This document shows positions 17,492-27,130 of a stretch of 64,000 bases of DNA, piece after piece. Source of the DNA: Spirochaetaceae bacterium 4572_59. GTDB lineage: Bacteria; Spirochaetota; Spirochaetia; DSM-2461. How positions within the stretch are numbered: the first letter of the stretch is position 1; each line of letters opens with the position of its first letter. Location of the stretch: assembly GCA_002084805.1 (NCBI GenBank), contig NBMC01000002.1, positions 88,736-152,735 of the forward strand. The letters are read 5' to 3'. The notes below the pieces were generated by a model. It was not told the origin of the DNA. It did no database searches and saw only the letters and a program-made list of their open reading frames with translations. Both the position numbers and the translations under genes were made by a program.

Positions 17492-19300
17492 TTAACCTTC
17501 ATACCTCTTTAAAATCTCAATAAGACGCTTATTATCTTTTTTGGAACGAACGGCAATACGGATGCAGTTTTTTTCCTCAAATCCTGATTTTCCATGCAGG
17601 TCTTTCAGCAGAATATTATGCTCTTTCAATATAGAGGCAACCAGTTTTGTACTATCCTTATCCTTAACACGGCATAAAAAGTAGTTCGCCTGAGAGTAAT
17701 AGGGCTGCAGGTAGTTAATGTTCTCCAGTTTTTTAAAGAAACGGTCCCGCTCAGCGGCAATCTTTTGACAAGCCAGTAAATAACTCTTCTCATACTTGCC
17801 ATAGATCTGCAGAAAGAACTCACCGAAGGAGTTGATATTCCAGATTGAGATCTTAGAACGGACCTGAGTCATGATATCCTTATTGCTAGAGGCCAGGACT
17901 CCCAGACGAATACCGGGAACACCGTAACTCTTGCTGATACTCTTCATAATCAGCAGATTGGGATAATCCCGCAGGATCTTGTTTGAAATCAGAGTATTCT
18001 CAGGTCCTTCTGTCGAAAAATCCACAAAGGACTCATCCAGAACCAGGATTTTATCCCGCTTTTTAAAGCTTTCAAGAATAACAAAAAGATCCTGTTTAGA
18101 GATAAAATTCCCCGAAGGATTATCCGGATTTATCAGAACCAGAGCATCCGCCTTATCGCTCCAGCGGATAACATCCTCTTTGGAATAGCTGAAATCATCC
18201 TTCTCCACAGAAAAGAAAACCCTGTTTTTCTCTATGACCCGTTCGGCATACTCGTTAAAAGTAGGAAGGATAAAACCAACCCTGCGATCAGAGAGAACTG
18301 TCATCAGAGCATTAATCAGCTCAGCAGCCCCATTCCCTGTAAGAATGTACTCCTCATTCACATTAAACATCCTGGAACAGAGAAGATTCTGTGTGGCCAA
18401 GCCCGAAGGGTAATCCCGCAGGAGTGGATCAAAGCTGTGTTTCATCTCTTTGATCATGGTTTTACCCGGAAAATAGGGATTTACGAGATAACAAAAATCC
18501 AGGAGATTGGGAAAACGCCAGTAACCGCCGAAGCGCTGCTGATACAATTTCAGCTTGTTATCATCAGAAAAGAGGAGTTCAGCATTACTCAGATCCTGTT
18601 TATCATCAATTTCATACCAGAGGCTCTCATCATCCAGAATACAGGCTTTCAGGTTTCTCTTATTGAAGAAATTAATAACAGAGAGGACCTGCTCATAGTA
18701 CTCGTTCACCCCTTCAGAACTGATATAAGCCTTCAAAAAGGGGATATAACTCTTATGAATAAACTCTTTTGAAAGCTTATAGATATTTACAGTTTTATAG
18801 TACTTTTCAGATTCTTTATATTTGAAATCGGATTTGCCGACAAAACGAAGGATCTCCCTGTCCTTACCGATCTCAACAACAGTTCCATCCATCCAGGGTC
18901 GGTGCTGGTCCACCAACACGGCATTTTCGTCGGGAGAATTTATGATACAGTCCAATACTTTTTTTTCAAAAATCAGATCACTTTCCAGGAGGATTGTCTC
19001 ATCCTCCCAAAAGGAATCCTTTGCCATATAGAGAGAGTAGATATTGTTGGTTGTGGCATAATCATGATTATAAACATACTCAACAGGAACCCCCTTGTAT
19101 TCCGGGCCAATAAGATTCTCAACATCCTTCCCTTTATAACCGACCACTAATATTATCCGTGTCAGGGGATATTGAACCAGTATATCCAGGTTCCGTTCAA
19201 TCAGGGTTTTATCCAGAACCTTGACCATACATTTTGTCTTATCTTCCGTATATTCCGCCAGGCGTCGGCCCATTCCGGCTGCCAGTATCAGTGCCTGCAT
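17492..19300 (-). CDS. pntC: CTP:2-aminoethylphosphonate cytidylyltransferase fused to AEP transaminase (PntC-AEPT)
   Basis: A two-domain cytosolic enzyme of 602 aa. Residues 1-240 are a LicC/MobA-like nucleotidyltransferase (LAAGMGRRLAEYTEDKTKCM, with the conserved acid in LLESDLIF). Residues about 250-602 are a fold-type I aminotransferase with the PLP Lys in SISKSYGVPGIRLG (Lys457) and NPDNPSGN. The same fusion is known from Treponema denticola: it transaminates phosphonoacetaldehyde to 2-aminoethylphosphonate and activates it as CMP-AEP. The aldehyde would come from the Ppd encoded at 30-31 kb. It follows the YidC-sulfatase fusion gene by 3 bases, so CMP-AEP is probably the donor used by that module. 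Confidence 0.88.
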   Translation of the reverse strand: MQALILAAGMGRRLAEYTEDKTKCMVKVLDKTLIERNLDILVQYPLTRIILVVGYKGKDVENLIGPEYKGVPVEYVYNHDYATTNNIYSLYMAKDSFWEDETILLESDLIFEKKVLDCIINSPDENAVLVDQHRPWMDGTVVEIGKDREILRFVGKSDFKYKESEKYYKTVNIYKLSKEFIHKSYIPFLKAYISSEGVNEYYEQVLSVINFFNKRNLKACILDDESLWYEIDDKQDLSNAELLFSDDNKLKLYQQRFGGYWRFPNLLDFCYLVNPYFPGKTMIKEMKHSFDPLLRDYPSGLATQNLLCSRMFNVNEEYILTGNGAAELINALMTVLSDRRVGFILPTFNEYAERVIEKNRVFFSVEKDDFSYSKEDVIRWSDKADALVLINPDNPSGNFISKQDLFVILESFKKRDKILVLDESFVDFSTEGPENTLISNKILRDYPNLLIMKSISKSYGVPGIRLGVLASSNKDIMTQVRSKISIWNINSFGEFFLQIYGKYEKSYLLACQKIAAERDRFFKKLENINYLQPYYSQANYFLCRVKDKDSTKLVASILKEHNILLKDLHGKSGFEEKNCIRIAVRSKKDNKRLIEILKRYEG

Positions 19301-19303
19301 ATT

Positions 19304-22228
19304 CTACCTTCCTATGTAATCTGATTCGGGAACTCTGTTCCAGGAGGCAGGATCAAGTGCTTTTTCCGAAACAGTAAACTGCCTGTCCATCATAAAGGTT
19401 ACTCCTTTATGAAGTTCATATTTATGATTTCCGATTCCCAGAATCTGAGGATCAAATTTTGCTTTACTATCCAGAGAATGGCCCGTATAGGGATTTTTAA
19501 ACTCTCCAAAGGGAGCCAGAAGAAGAGGTGCAGTATCAGCATTGCTCATAAAATCATCACTGATCTTAAGATCCCCCTCCCCCTGAAAGGGTTTATAGAG
19601 AAGAAGCGGGAAAAAAGCATTAAAGGGGATGCCATCCCCTTTCTGATCTGCCAGAGGAATAAGAGAACTATAGACTCCTTCCCGCCCATGATCCGCCACT
19701 ATCACAATCTGCGTATTATCGTACACATCATTATCTTTCATCCACTGAAGCCATTCACCCACCTTTTTCATAACCGCAGTATCAGTATAGGCATAGGAAG
19801 CGGTCCCTTCAGAACCGAAATGCTCAATATCTTCTGAAGAATAATTAATTTTTTTCGGGGACAGCTGATAATTGCCATCAATCCCTCCCGGTTCATGGGT
19901 TGCCATATTATAGATAAAACTGAAGGAGGACTGTTCCTGAAAATAACTTAGTTCGGGCAGATACTCCAGGGTGCTCCATGGCTTCAGAGTCTCCATAAAA
20001 TTCGGCCAGTTAGAAGTCTTTTCCCTTATGGCCTTATCAGGGTTCCCACTGAACCAGACACCATTATCGTAAAGAATTTCCCTGAGGAAACTGGGAGCCA
20101 TCCGAAAAATAGAAAACATGAAGAAAGACTTTCCCCTCTGAAGCAGATTATGAGGATCGGAGAGTTCCGGCAGATGTTCATGGAGCCAGTAATTCGTATA
20201 TTTGCCGTGAAGAGAGGAAACAGTCACATCCATATCCCTCAGGCGGGGGCCTTTATAGCGGGAATCTATCGCACTGTTAGAGGGATCGGAGATATAGACA
20301 GTGCTACCCATCTCCAAAAAGAGTTTGGGTAGAACAGTCCATGCCTCCATTACCTTATGATTCACAGGCAAGTCCGGCCGTTTTAACATGGCCAAGGGGG
20401 TATAATCATAGCCTCCCAACAGAGCGGGAAGCCCAATAATAGTACAGTTCCCGTAGGAGATGGTATTTTTATACCAGGTAAATCCACTATATACCTGCTC
20501 CAGTTCCGGAGCAGCCTCCAAAACGGCCTGGAAGGATCCGCCGAGAGCCCTGTCCAACATAAGAACCACCGTATTGGGTTCTGTTCTGGAAAAAGCAATT
20601 TCCGGCATCACCTTATCATTCTGATACACAGGAGTGGCACTGGCAGAATTCCTTTTCAACTCCACATAGGAATATAAAGACAGCGAAATAAGGAGCAACA
20701 GTATAAGATTACTGCCGTTGACAATCCATTTTATCTTTTTAAAAATAATGAGAACACAAACAAAAAGAGTCACGAGCCCCATAACAAAAAGGTTCAATAA
20801 ACGCTGTAATTTCGTATTATCTATCTCTTCTGAAAACTGCAGGGAATCATTGATAAAACCGTAATGTCCCGTAAAAATAAGAAAGTTTACAAGGGAACAG
20901 ATCAAAAGGATAAATACAATGATAGAAAAGGGCTTTCTGTATTCAGAGGAGTTTGCATTGTAGAGAAACAGGGGGATTAGAAAAAGATAAAGAACTCCCC
21001 ACACCAGCATATTAAAATAATCGGAACGGTGCAGCAGAATCTCTCCGGGAACATTATTCAGAAGCAGCAGAGGAATGACACAAAGGGCCAGGATCATAAG
21101 AGAAGAGAGAGACTTTTTCATAAGAGAATTTGATTGACCATCCGAAAGAAGTTTCCGCGTTTCCAACTGTCCGTTCACCCAGCCCAGGAAGGGGAGAAAA
21201 ATCGCTGCCATAAGCAAAACCGTGAAAGTCAGATAGAAGTAGGGAAAAAAACGGTTATCCAGAGGGTTGGTCAGATCCTTTCCGATAATAAACCAGATCC
21301 CCATCAGGACAAGGGCATTAATCTGAAAGGAAAAATTGTTTTTATACCGGCTCAGAAAGTAAAGAGACCCGCTTAAACCCATATACAGAAAAGAGAGTTT
21401 TAAGAGAGTTCTGAGTATGGCCGTTTTATCCAGAAGGAAAGTACTTGTAACAAACAGAAATGCCAGGAGACCAAAGGAAACAACAAACAGGGCAGCCATC
21501 CAGAGAGGTCTCAGGATAATTTTACCTTTTATACGGTTTATCCTGCCGGGAAGCCGACTCATCCGGGACATAACAGAGCTGTCTTTCAGAAAGATCCGTA
21601 CCATGGAAAAGATATTATTACAGGTCCAGTAAAGCAGGAGCCCGGAAGCAGAATTATAGAGAAGCACCAGAAACAGACCGGCCATACCAAAAAGCTGTAT
21701 ACGGCTTCTGAGAGTCTGCCCCTTGGTAAAGCGCAGGGAGGCAATGATATTGATACCGGTCATCACAAAGGGCATGATATTGATCGGCCCCAGTAGATGG
21801 TCGGCCTGAGAGAGGTCTGTAAAAATAAGAAAACTACTCCCCTCCAGAGGAGTAAAATGGGAGAGGAAGTTATAGGCCGCCATAAAGAAGGGAATTTGAA
21901 TAAGAAGCCCGAAACTGGAGCGGATAGACATAAAGGGGGAGTAGCCGTTATGACGGTACAGGGTCCTCAAATAGAAGTGACGTTCATCTCCCTTGAAAAC
22001 CGCCTTAATCTCTTCGCTTCTCTTCTTCATCCTTTTCAGGATATCCTGCTCCTCTCTCTGCCAGAGATCGGCCAGGGAGTAGAAAGGAGAAATTATTGTA
22101 TTGACAGCTATACTCAGAAGGATGATAGAGAGCCCGTAACTACCGAGGGCAGAGTGAAAAACAGTGAGGATTGTCTCCATCAGAGACATAAGGGGACGAA
22201 TTAAGGCATTAAACAGTGTGTGCATCAT
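19304..22228 (-). CDS. YidC/Oxa1-like membrane domain fused to a sulfatase-superfamily transferase domain (copy 1)
   Basis: A protein of 974 aa. Residues 1-215 match YidC/Oxa1: an amphipathic N-terminal helix, the first core helix (YGLSIILLSIAVNTIISPF), a cytosolic helical hairpin, LLIQIPFFMAAYNFL, and LLLYWTCNNIFSMV. The groove Arg of true insertases is replaced by Asn43. About nine more helices follow (240-520), then a periplasmic alkaline-phosphatase/sulfatase-fold domain (551 to end; NTVVLMLDRALGG, THEPGG, IVIVADHGREG). That superfamily includes phosphoethanolamine and glycerophosphate transferases. I infer transfer of a phosphonate or phosphate head group at the outer face of the membrane. 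The start overlaps the upstream TagF-like stop (ATGA). Confidence 0.75.
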   Translation of the reverse strand: MMHTLFNALIRPLMSLMETILTVFHSALGSYGLSIILLSIAVNTIISPFYSLADLWQREEQDILKRMKKRSEEIKAVFKGDERHFYLRTLYRHNGYSPFMSIRSSFGLLIQIPFFMAAYNFLSHFTPLEGSSFLIFTDLSQADHLLGPINIMPFVMTGINIIASLRFTKGQTLRSRIQLFGMAGLFLVLLYNSASGLLLYWTCNNIFSMVRIFLKDSSVMSRMSRLPGRINRIKGKIILRPLWMAALFVVSFGLLAFLFVTSTFLLDKTAILRTLLKLSFLYMGLSGSLYFLSRYKNNFSFQINALVLMGIWFIIGKDLTNPLDNRFFPYFYLTFTVLLMAAIFLPFLGWVNGQLETRKLLSDGQSNSLMKKSLSSLMILALCVIPLLLLNNVPGEILLHRSDYFNMLVWGVLYLFLIPLFLYNANSSEYRKPFSIIVFILLICSLVNFLIFTGHYGFINDSLQFSEEIDNTKLQRLLNLFVMGLVTLFVCVLIIFKKIKWIVNGSNLILLLLISLSLYSYVELKRNSASATPVYQNDKVMPEIAFSRTEPNTVVLMLDRALGGSFQAVLEAAPELEQVYSGFTWYKNTISYGNCTIIGLPALLGGYDYTPLAMLKRPDLPVNHKVMEAWTVLPKLFLEMGSTVYISDPSNSAIDSRYKGPRLRDMDVTVSSLHGKYTNYWLHEHLPELSDPHNLLQRGKSFFMFSIFRMAPSFLREILYDNGVWFSGNPDKAIREKTSNWPNFMETLKPWSTLEYLPELSYFQEQSSFSFIYNMATHEPGGIDGNYQLSPKKINYSSEDIEHFGSEGTASYAYTDTAVMKKVGEWLQWMKDNDVYDNTQIVIVADHGREGVYSSLIPLADQKGDGIPFNAFFPLLLYKPFQGEGDLKISDDFMSNADTAPLLLAPFGEFKNPYTGHSLDSKAKFDPQILGIGNHKYELHKGVTFMMDRQFTVSEKALDPASWNRVPESDYIGR

Positions 22229-23499
22229 TGAGTAAGCTCCTTGCGGATTGAAAGGAGGGCCTTAACAGCTTCCTGACCGGAACGCCCTTTGTGCTTCCAT
22301 GCGACTTCACTCAAATCGGCTATTTTTCTATCCAGTTCCTTATCATGAGAGAGAGATCTGATCATTCCGGGCACCTCATCCATACCGGGAGCATCCAGAT
22401 TGATAATAGCCCCGCTTTCCTTAACCATATAGTAGGGATTTTCTTTTGTAATATCGCTCAGCTCGAATCCTCGGGGATCCAGCTCAAAATTAAATGTGAT
22501 AACAGGCCGGGAGAAGAGGAAGATAAAGTCATACATGACCGATGAGAAGTCGGAAATCATCACATCCGCCCTGTTCATGGCCAGGATGTTATCCTTTTCG
22601 AAGTCCCATTCGATATTGTCATAGCCGTCAAGCTCCTTTTTAAGATCCTCCAGCATGGGGATTTCGGAGATGGAACTCTGAGGATGGGGACGAAGAATCA
22701 GATTAAGACCGCTTTCCGCCAGAGGTTTCAGCATGGCAAGGCCATATTTTGTCAGAAGACCGTTAGGTCCCCAGGAGGGAGAAACCAGAACGGTAAAATC
22801 CCTGTTTTCACGGGGTGGGAGGCTCTTCTTTCGCTCGGCAAGGACATCCAGATAGGTACAGCCTACGATACGAAGATCCTTTTCCTTTGTATTCCGAAGC
22901 TCTTCGAGTTCCCTGATAATAGCAGCCTGATGATCTCCGTTCATCAGAACTGAATCGTAAAAATCCAGGCTGTAAAGCCTGTAGGTGGCGGTATTATCAG
23001 TGGCGTGAAAGATATGACTGTAGTGTTTTACCCGCTTGGACCGTTTAAACTGCAGCACATCCAGACCGGGGGTTGTGGTCACACAGATATCGGCTTCCAG
23101 CATATTCAGATGCAGGTAGGCTTTATTTCCCTGGCCGATAAAGCGGGTTTCAATAAAGGGGGAATTATACTTTAGACCCGGATCGTCCGGATCCGCGCTG
23201 AAGTAGGAACAGCTTTCCTCCCGGGCGGCAAACTCCTCCACCAGGGGCTTAAACACATTCCAGTACTGTTTGCCTTCGGAAAACAGAACAATGGAGTAAG
23301 AACTCCCCTTCTCTCTTGCTCCGGGAGAGAAGAATTTGAGTTTCATGATAACCTGTTTTACAAAGAAATAGGCGGATATGACGATTCCCGCCATGGCGGA
23401 AAACAGGAGACTCCCCGTGGCCGGGTCAATATAGGAGTAGGCCGGGGCGGTCATGAGAATCAGGAACAGAAAAACAAAGAGTTTCTTTGGGTTTATCAT
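22225..23499 (-). CDS. Membrane-anchored CDP-glycerol glycerophosphotransferase-like protein with YIDPATGS motif (copy 1)
   Basis: A protein of 424 aa. A signal-like helix (residues 5-22) is followed directly by YIDPATGSLLF and a second helix, then a cytosolic GT-B domain of the TagB/TagF type (FSEGKQYWNVFKPLVEE, LILRPHPQSS, VMISDFSSVMYDF). TagF-type enzymes use CDP-activated alcohols to build teichoic-acid-like polymers; CMP-phosphonates are close analogues of such donors. The two downstream genes (YidC-sulfatase fusion, PntC-AEPT) overlap or abut, so all three form an operon. RBS AAAGGATG precedes the ATG. The acceptor is unknown. Confidence 0.8.
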   Translation of the reverse strand: MINPKKLFVFLFLILMTAPAYSYIDPATGSLLFSAMAGIVISAYFFVKQVIMKLKFFSPGAREKGSSYSIVLFSEGKQYWNVFKPLVEEFAAREESCSYFSADPDDPGLKYNSPFIETRFIGQGNKAYLHLNMLEADICVTTTPGLDVLQFKRSKRVKHYSHIFHATDNTATYRLYSLDFYDSVLMNGDHQAAIIRELEELRNTKEKDLRIVGCTYLDVLAERKKSLPPRENRDFTVLVSPSWGPNGLLTKYGLAMLKPLAESGLNLILRPHPQSSISEIPMLEDLKKELDGYDNIEWDFEKDNILAMNRADVMISDFSSVMYDFIFLFSRPVITFNFELDPRGFELSDITKENPYYMVKESGAIINLDAPGMDEVPGMIRSLSHDKELDRKIADLSEVAWKHKGRSGQEAVKALLSIRKELTQ

Positions 23500-23533
23500 T
23501 GAAAAAGGTCATCCTTTATAGTTTTCAAATAGT

Positions 23534-23562
23534 ATTATAACAATATACAAGGCTGAGTAAAA
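23534..23562 (-). promoter_or_regulatory. Candidate promoter of the copy 1 phosphonate-transfer operon
   Basis: On the minus strand TTTTAC, a 17-base spacer and a consensus TATAAT lie about 35 bases before the TagF-like start. The -35 box is weak. Confidence 0.4.
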
Positions 23563-23595
23563 TGTCCAGATAATGATGAGAACCGTGATATTGCA

Positions 23596-25079
23596 ATGCT
23601 AGGCAAATCCCTCATGATATCCTATGCTAAACAGATCGAGAGGATTTACAGATTGAATAAGAAAAAACTCTTTTCCGATTACCTTTTCAACCTAAGCCGG
23701 ATGATTTTGAATATCGGACTGCCCATAATAACCCTGCCCTTTGTTCTGAACAGAATCGGACCTGAAAATTACGGTATTTTTTCTTTCAGCAATTCCATTA
23801 TCTCCTACTTTACACTGGCTGCCATCCTGGGTATTCCCGATTATGCCTCCCGTGCCATCGCCAGACTGGAGGATAGAGAATCCATCAAACAGACGGCCTC
23901 CGAGATATTTGCAATTCAGTTTATTTCGGTTTCAATCGCTCTGATTCTTTTCTTTGCCGTTTTTTATCCTCTGGCCCCCCTCGAATACAAAGCTGTCTTC
24001 CAGATTTTATCCATTATGATCGGGGCCTGCTACTTTAATACGGAGTGGTTTTTTATAGGCCGACAGAAGTTCAAATATATAGCTCTCCGGTCTATGATAG
24101 TAAAGCTTCTGAATGTTGCAGCTATTCTGCTGATTATACGGGATGGAGATAATTCCTATAAGTATGCTCTGATTGTCGCCCTGACAAATCTGGGAAACGG
24201 GATTGTCAATATTGCAGGAACCCTCCCCTATCTGCGTTTTAAAAACCTGGAACTGAAACAGCACCTCCGGCCGATAATGATTCTGTTCGGCTTAAGTATT
24301 ACGGGATTAATAAATACGAATATAGACAAGACCCTGACGGGAGCTCTGGTAGGGCCGCTTTATGTCGGTTATTATGCGGTGGGATTCCGTCTGACCAGGA
24401 TTATACAGCAGTTGTTTTCGGCGTATTTCCGCGGGTAACGGCCTCTCTGGCTCACAATGATGAAAAAGAATCGGATAAACTGATCCGTTTCAGCATGGAT
24501 TATATTTTTCTTTTTTCCATGCCCATAATCCTCGGATTGATCCTTTATGGAGATGATCTCATCAGAATTCTTTTTAAACCGGAGCTGCTCCCTGCGGTAC
24601 CCGGATTGATCATACTGACAGGGACCGTCCCCGTCATAGCTATTTTAAATGTCATCAGAAGACATGTTCTCCTGTCCAGGGATAAGGATAAGGTAATTTT
24701 TATTCTCGCATTGATTACAACGGGTACTAATATCGTTGCAAATCTGCTCCTGGTTCCGCCGTATAAACATATTGGAGCATCCATCGCGACCTTATTAGCA
24801 GAAACAGCAGGAATGGGGTATGGGATGTGGTATATCCGGAAGAAGTTCCATATAAAACTTTTTTATCCCGGCCAGCTTAAATATCTATTGGCTACTCCGG
24901 TACTGATTGTTCCATGGAAGATGGAAGGCCTTTTTCCCGCAGGATTCTCATCACTGACCGTACTTTTGCTACAGATTCTGTTCAGTATGACCCTTTACTT
25001 TTTAATTCTCTTCATAATCAGAGATGACGTATTTTACAAATATACGAAGCGCTACGGGAAAAGCTTTATAAAGCGCTGA
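23596..25079 (+). pseudogene. Wzx-like polysaccharide flippase with a one-base frameshift
   Basis: A MATE/MOP-superfamily flippase of about 494 residues, split in two frames. The first part (23596-24438) has the typical start FLNLSRMILNIGLPIITLP-like region and ends at RIIQQLFSAYFRG. Adding one G near 24422 would give FSAVFPRVTASLAHND and join the second part, which reads through to 25079 with several more helices. Everything else is intact, so this is either a recent inactivating deletion or a sequencing error. Family members flip lipid-linked oligosaccharides to the periplasm. It is the only plus-strand gene inside the phosphonate locus and converges on the GT2 gene with no gap. Confidence 0.85.
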
Positions 25080-26021
25080 TTAGACTCTCTTTTTAATTCT
25101 GTCTGAGAGAATAAGTCCCAGTCCCAGAGGCAGTATCAGGCAGAAAATTAATTTATAGTGTTTCTTCTGAATCCTTCGGAACATCTCTCCCACACCGAGC
25201 CCCATGTGACTGGAATATCTAATATAGGAGACAAAGGTCAGGAATTTAAAGAGAAAAACATAGGATTTATTATCTACCGTTGGTATACAGGGAAGATACT
25301 TATTAATTCTTCTTTCCGCATAGAACTGACGTCCCTTGATAAAACGAAGTTTATGGGTTCTCTCAGAGAGAGAAACCTTGTCCTTTTCATGTACATACCA
25401 GGTATAAAGAACTTCATTAAAACAGTAAATTTTATAGAATTCCGAAATATCAAAATAGGTAGCCGAATGTATAACATGGCGGTCAACCTTGTCATAATAG
25501 GGAAAACGACGGGTAACTTCTGTTTTGAAAAGCTGAAGCTTCTCCCCCTTAATACGGTATTTGAATTTCCGTTCATAAAAATCACAGATCAGAGGATCCT
25601 GTGGAAACTCAGTTCCCACAAACTCACCGTACTGGTTTTCGCTACAGGCGATCAGCGCAGCAATTTCAGGTTTGACATCTTCATCGATCTCATCCCAGCG
25701 GGCCATAAAACGTTCCAGCGCATTGGGCTTCAGGGCATCATCACCACCAAAATCCAGAAAAAACTCACCTTCCGCCATGATGGCACCGTGATTGGTAGCA
25801 GACATTTTACCGCGATTTTCAGGAAATCTATGGTAGCGAATGGTGAAAAAATCCTTATTGGCAATCCATTCCTTCACCAGAGATTCCGTATCATCTTCCG
25901 AACCGTCATCTACTATGATCCATTCAAAATCCTTAAAAGTCTGGAGTTGAAGACTTTCATAAACTCTATGCAGATAGGGCCTGAAATTATAGCTGGCGGT
26001 ACAAACGCTTATCCTCGGCAT
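25080..26021 (-). CDS. GT2-family glycosyltransferase
   Basis: A protein of 313 aa. The N-terminal GT-A fold is clear: ISVCTASYNFRPYLHRVYES, WIIVDDGSEDDT and the DxD-like metal site GGDD. A conserved acidic/aromatic stretch follows (RYHRFPENRGKMSATNHG). The C-terminus ends in a single hydrophobic helix (FCLILPLGLGLIL), so it is probably attached to the inner membrane. It should add a sugar to a lipid-linked precursor; donor and acceptor are unknown. Its start overlaps the aminotransferase gene by 13 bases and it ends the 28.8-25.1 kb operon. Confidence 0.88.
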   Translation of the reverse strand: MPRISVCTASYNFRPYLHRVYESLQLQTFKDFEWIIVDDGSEDDTESLVKEWIANKDFFTIRYHRFPENRGKMSATNHGAIMAEGEFFLDFGGDDALKPNALERFMARWDEIDEDVKPEIAALIACSENQYGEFVGTEFPQDPLICDFYERKFKYRIKGEKLQLFKTEVTRRFPYYDKVDRHVIHSATYFDISEFYKIYCFNEVLYTWYVHEKDKVSLSERTHKLRFIKGRQFYAERRINKYLPCIPTVDNKSYVFLFKFLTFVSYIRYSSHMGLGVGEMFRRIQKKHYKLIFCLILPLGLGLILSDRIKKRV

Positions 26022-27130
26022 AACTCACTCACTTTCGCAATCACATAATCCTGCTGTTCTTTTGTCATTTCAGGCCAGAGAGGCAGTGTCAGACAGTGGG
26101 CGGCATTGTACTCTGCCACAGGAAAGGATCCGACCGCATAGTTTTTATAGGCATAGGCGGGCTGCTGATGCAGAGGAATAGGATAATGAATCCCTGTCGA
26201 TATCCCGGCCTCTGCCAGGTTCTTTTTCAGGTTTTCCCGGTCTTTGTGATGAATTACATAGAGGTGAAAAACCTGCTTGTCTTTTTTCAGGGAAGCAGGC
26301 AGCTTCAGTTCTGAGACCGCCGAAAGCTTTTCCGTATAGCGTTCTGTCAGGGCAATCCTTTTATCCGTTGCTACGGCCAGATGACGCAGCTTGATCCGCA
26401 GAATCGCGGCCTGAAGAGTATCGATCCGGAGGTTGGCGCCTTCAAAACCATGCTCGTACTTCTGCCCGGGCAGACGTCCGTGATTGGCATAGGCCTTGGC
26501 TCTTTCCGCCAGTTCTGTATTATTGGTAACAAGAGCCCCGGCATCACCGAAGGCTCCCAGGTTCTTGCCGGGATAGAAAGAAAAAGTGGCCATATCACCC
26601 CAGTGACCGGGTCCTTTTCCATCCAGCAGGGCACCATGAGCCTGAGCGGAGTCTTCCACTACCTTCAGCTTATACTTTTCAGCCACAGCCATAATGGCAG
26701 GCATATCAGCCATACGCCCATAGATATGGACCGGAATAACAGCCTTAACGTCTTTATCTGTCTGATTCAAAAACTCTTCCAGTTTGACAGGATCCATTGT
26801 CCAGCTGTCTTCACAGACATCCACAAATTCTACGTTGGCACCCACAAAGGTGACTGCTTCAGAGGTGGCGATAAAGGTATTAGCCGGCACAACGACAGTG
26901 TCTCCCGGACCGATGTTAAGGATCTTAAGAGCCAGAATCAGGGCATCCGTACCATTAGCACAGCCCACACTGTATTTTGTTCCGCAGAATGATGCGAATT
27001 CCTCTTCAAAAAGAGTAATATCTTCACCCCCGACAAAGCGGGTATGATCAATCAGATCTCCAATCTTTGCCAGGATTTCTTCTTTGATGGGTTCCAGTCC
27101 ATCGGACAGGTTCATAAAAGGAACTTTCAT
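26009..27130 (-). CDS. DegT/DnrJ/EryC1/StrS-family sugar aminotransferase
   Basis: A PLP enzyme of 373 aa. The PLP-binding Lys is in FSFYPGKNLGAFGD (Lys189), and VGCANGTDALILALK and VVVPANTFIATSEA are typical. It transfers an amino group to a keto-sugar nucleotide. With the upstream oxidoreductase and hexapeptide acetyltransferase it makes a set like WbpB-WbpE-WbpD (3-acetamido sugars), or like GnnA-GnnB for UDP-GlcNAc3N. The exact sugar is inference. It overlaps both neighbours by a few bases, so translation is coupled. Confidence 0.9.
   Translation of the reverse strand: MKVPFMNLSDGLEPIKEEILAKIGDLIDHTRFVGGEDITLFEEEFASFCGTKYSVGCANGTDALILALKILNIGPGDTVVVPANTFIATSEAVTFVGANVEFVDVCEDSWTMDPVKLEEFLNQTDKDVKAVIPVHIYGRMADMPAIMAVAEKYKLKVVEDSAQAHGALLDGKGPGHWGDMATFSFYPGKNLGAFGDAGALVTNNTELAERAKAYANHGRLPGQKYEHGFEGANLRIDTLQAAILRIKLRHLAVATDKRIALTERYTEKLSAVSELKLPASLKKDKQVFHLYVIHHKDRENLKKNLAEAGISTGIHYPIPLHQQPAYAYKNYAVGSFPVAEYNAAHCLTLPLWPEMTKEQQDYVIAKVSELCRG

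Noticed and set aside
19304..22228. Ordinary YidC insertase
   Set aside because: The protein is three times too long, lacks the groove Arg, has an enzyme domain and sits in a sugar locus; the housekeeping yidC is expected elsewhere.
25158..26048. 296-codon plus-strand frame
   Set aside because: Antisense to the GT2 gene, which carries the DxD-type motifs.
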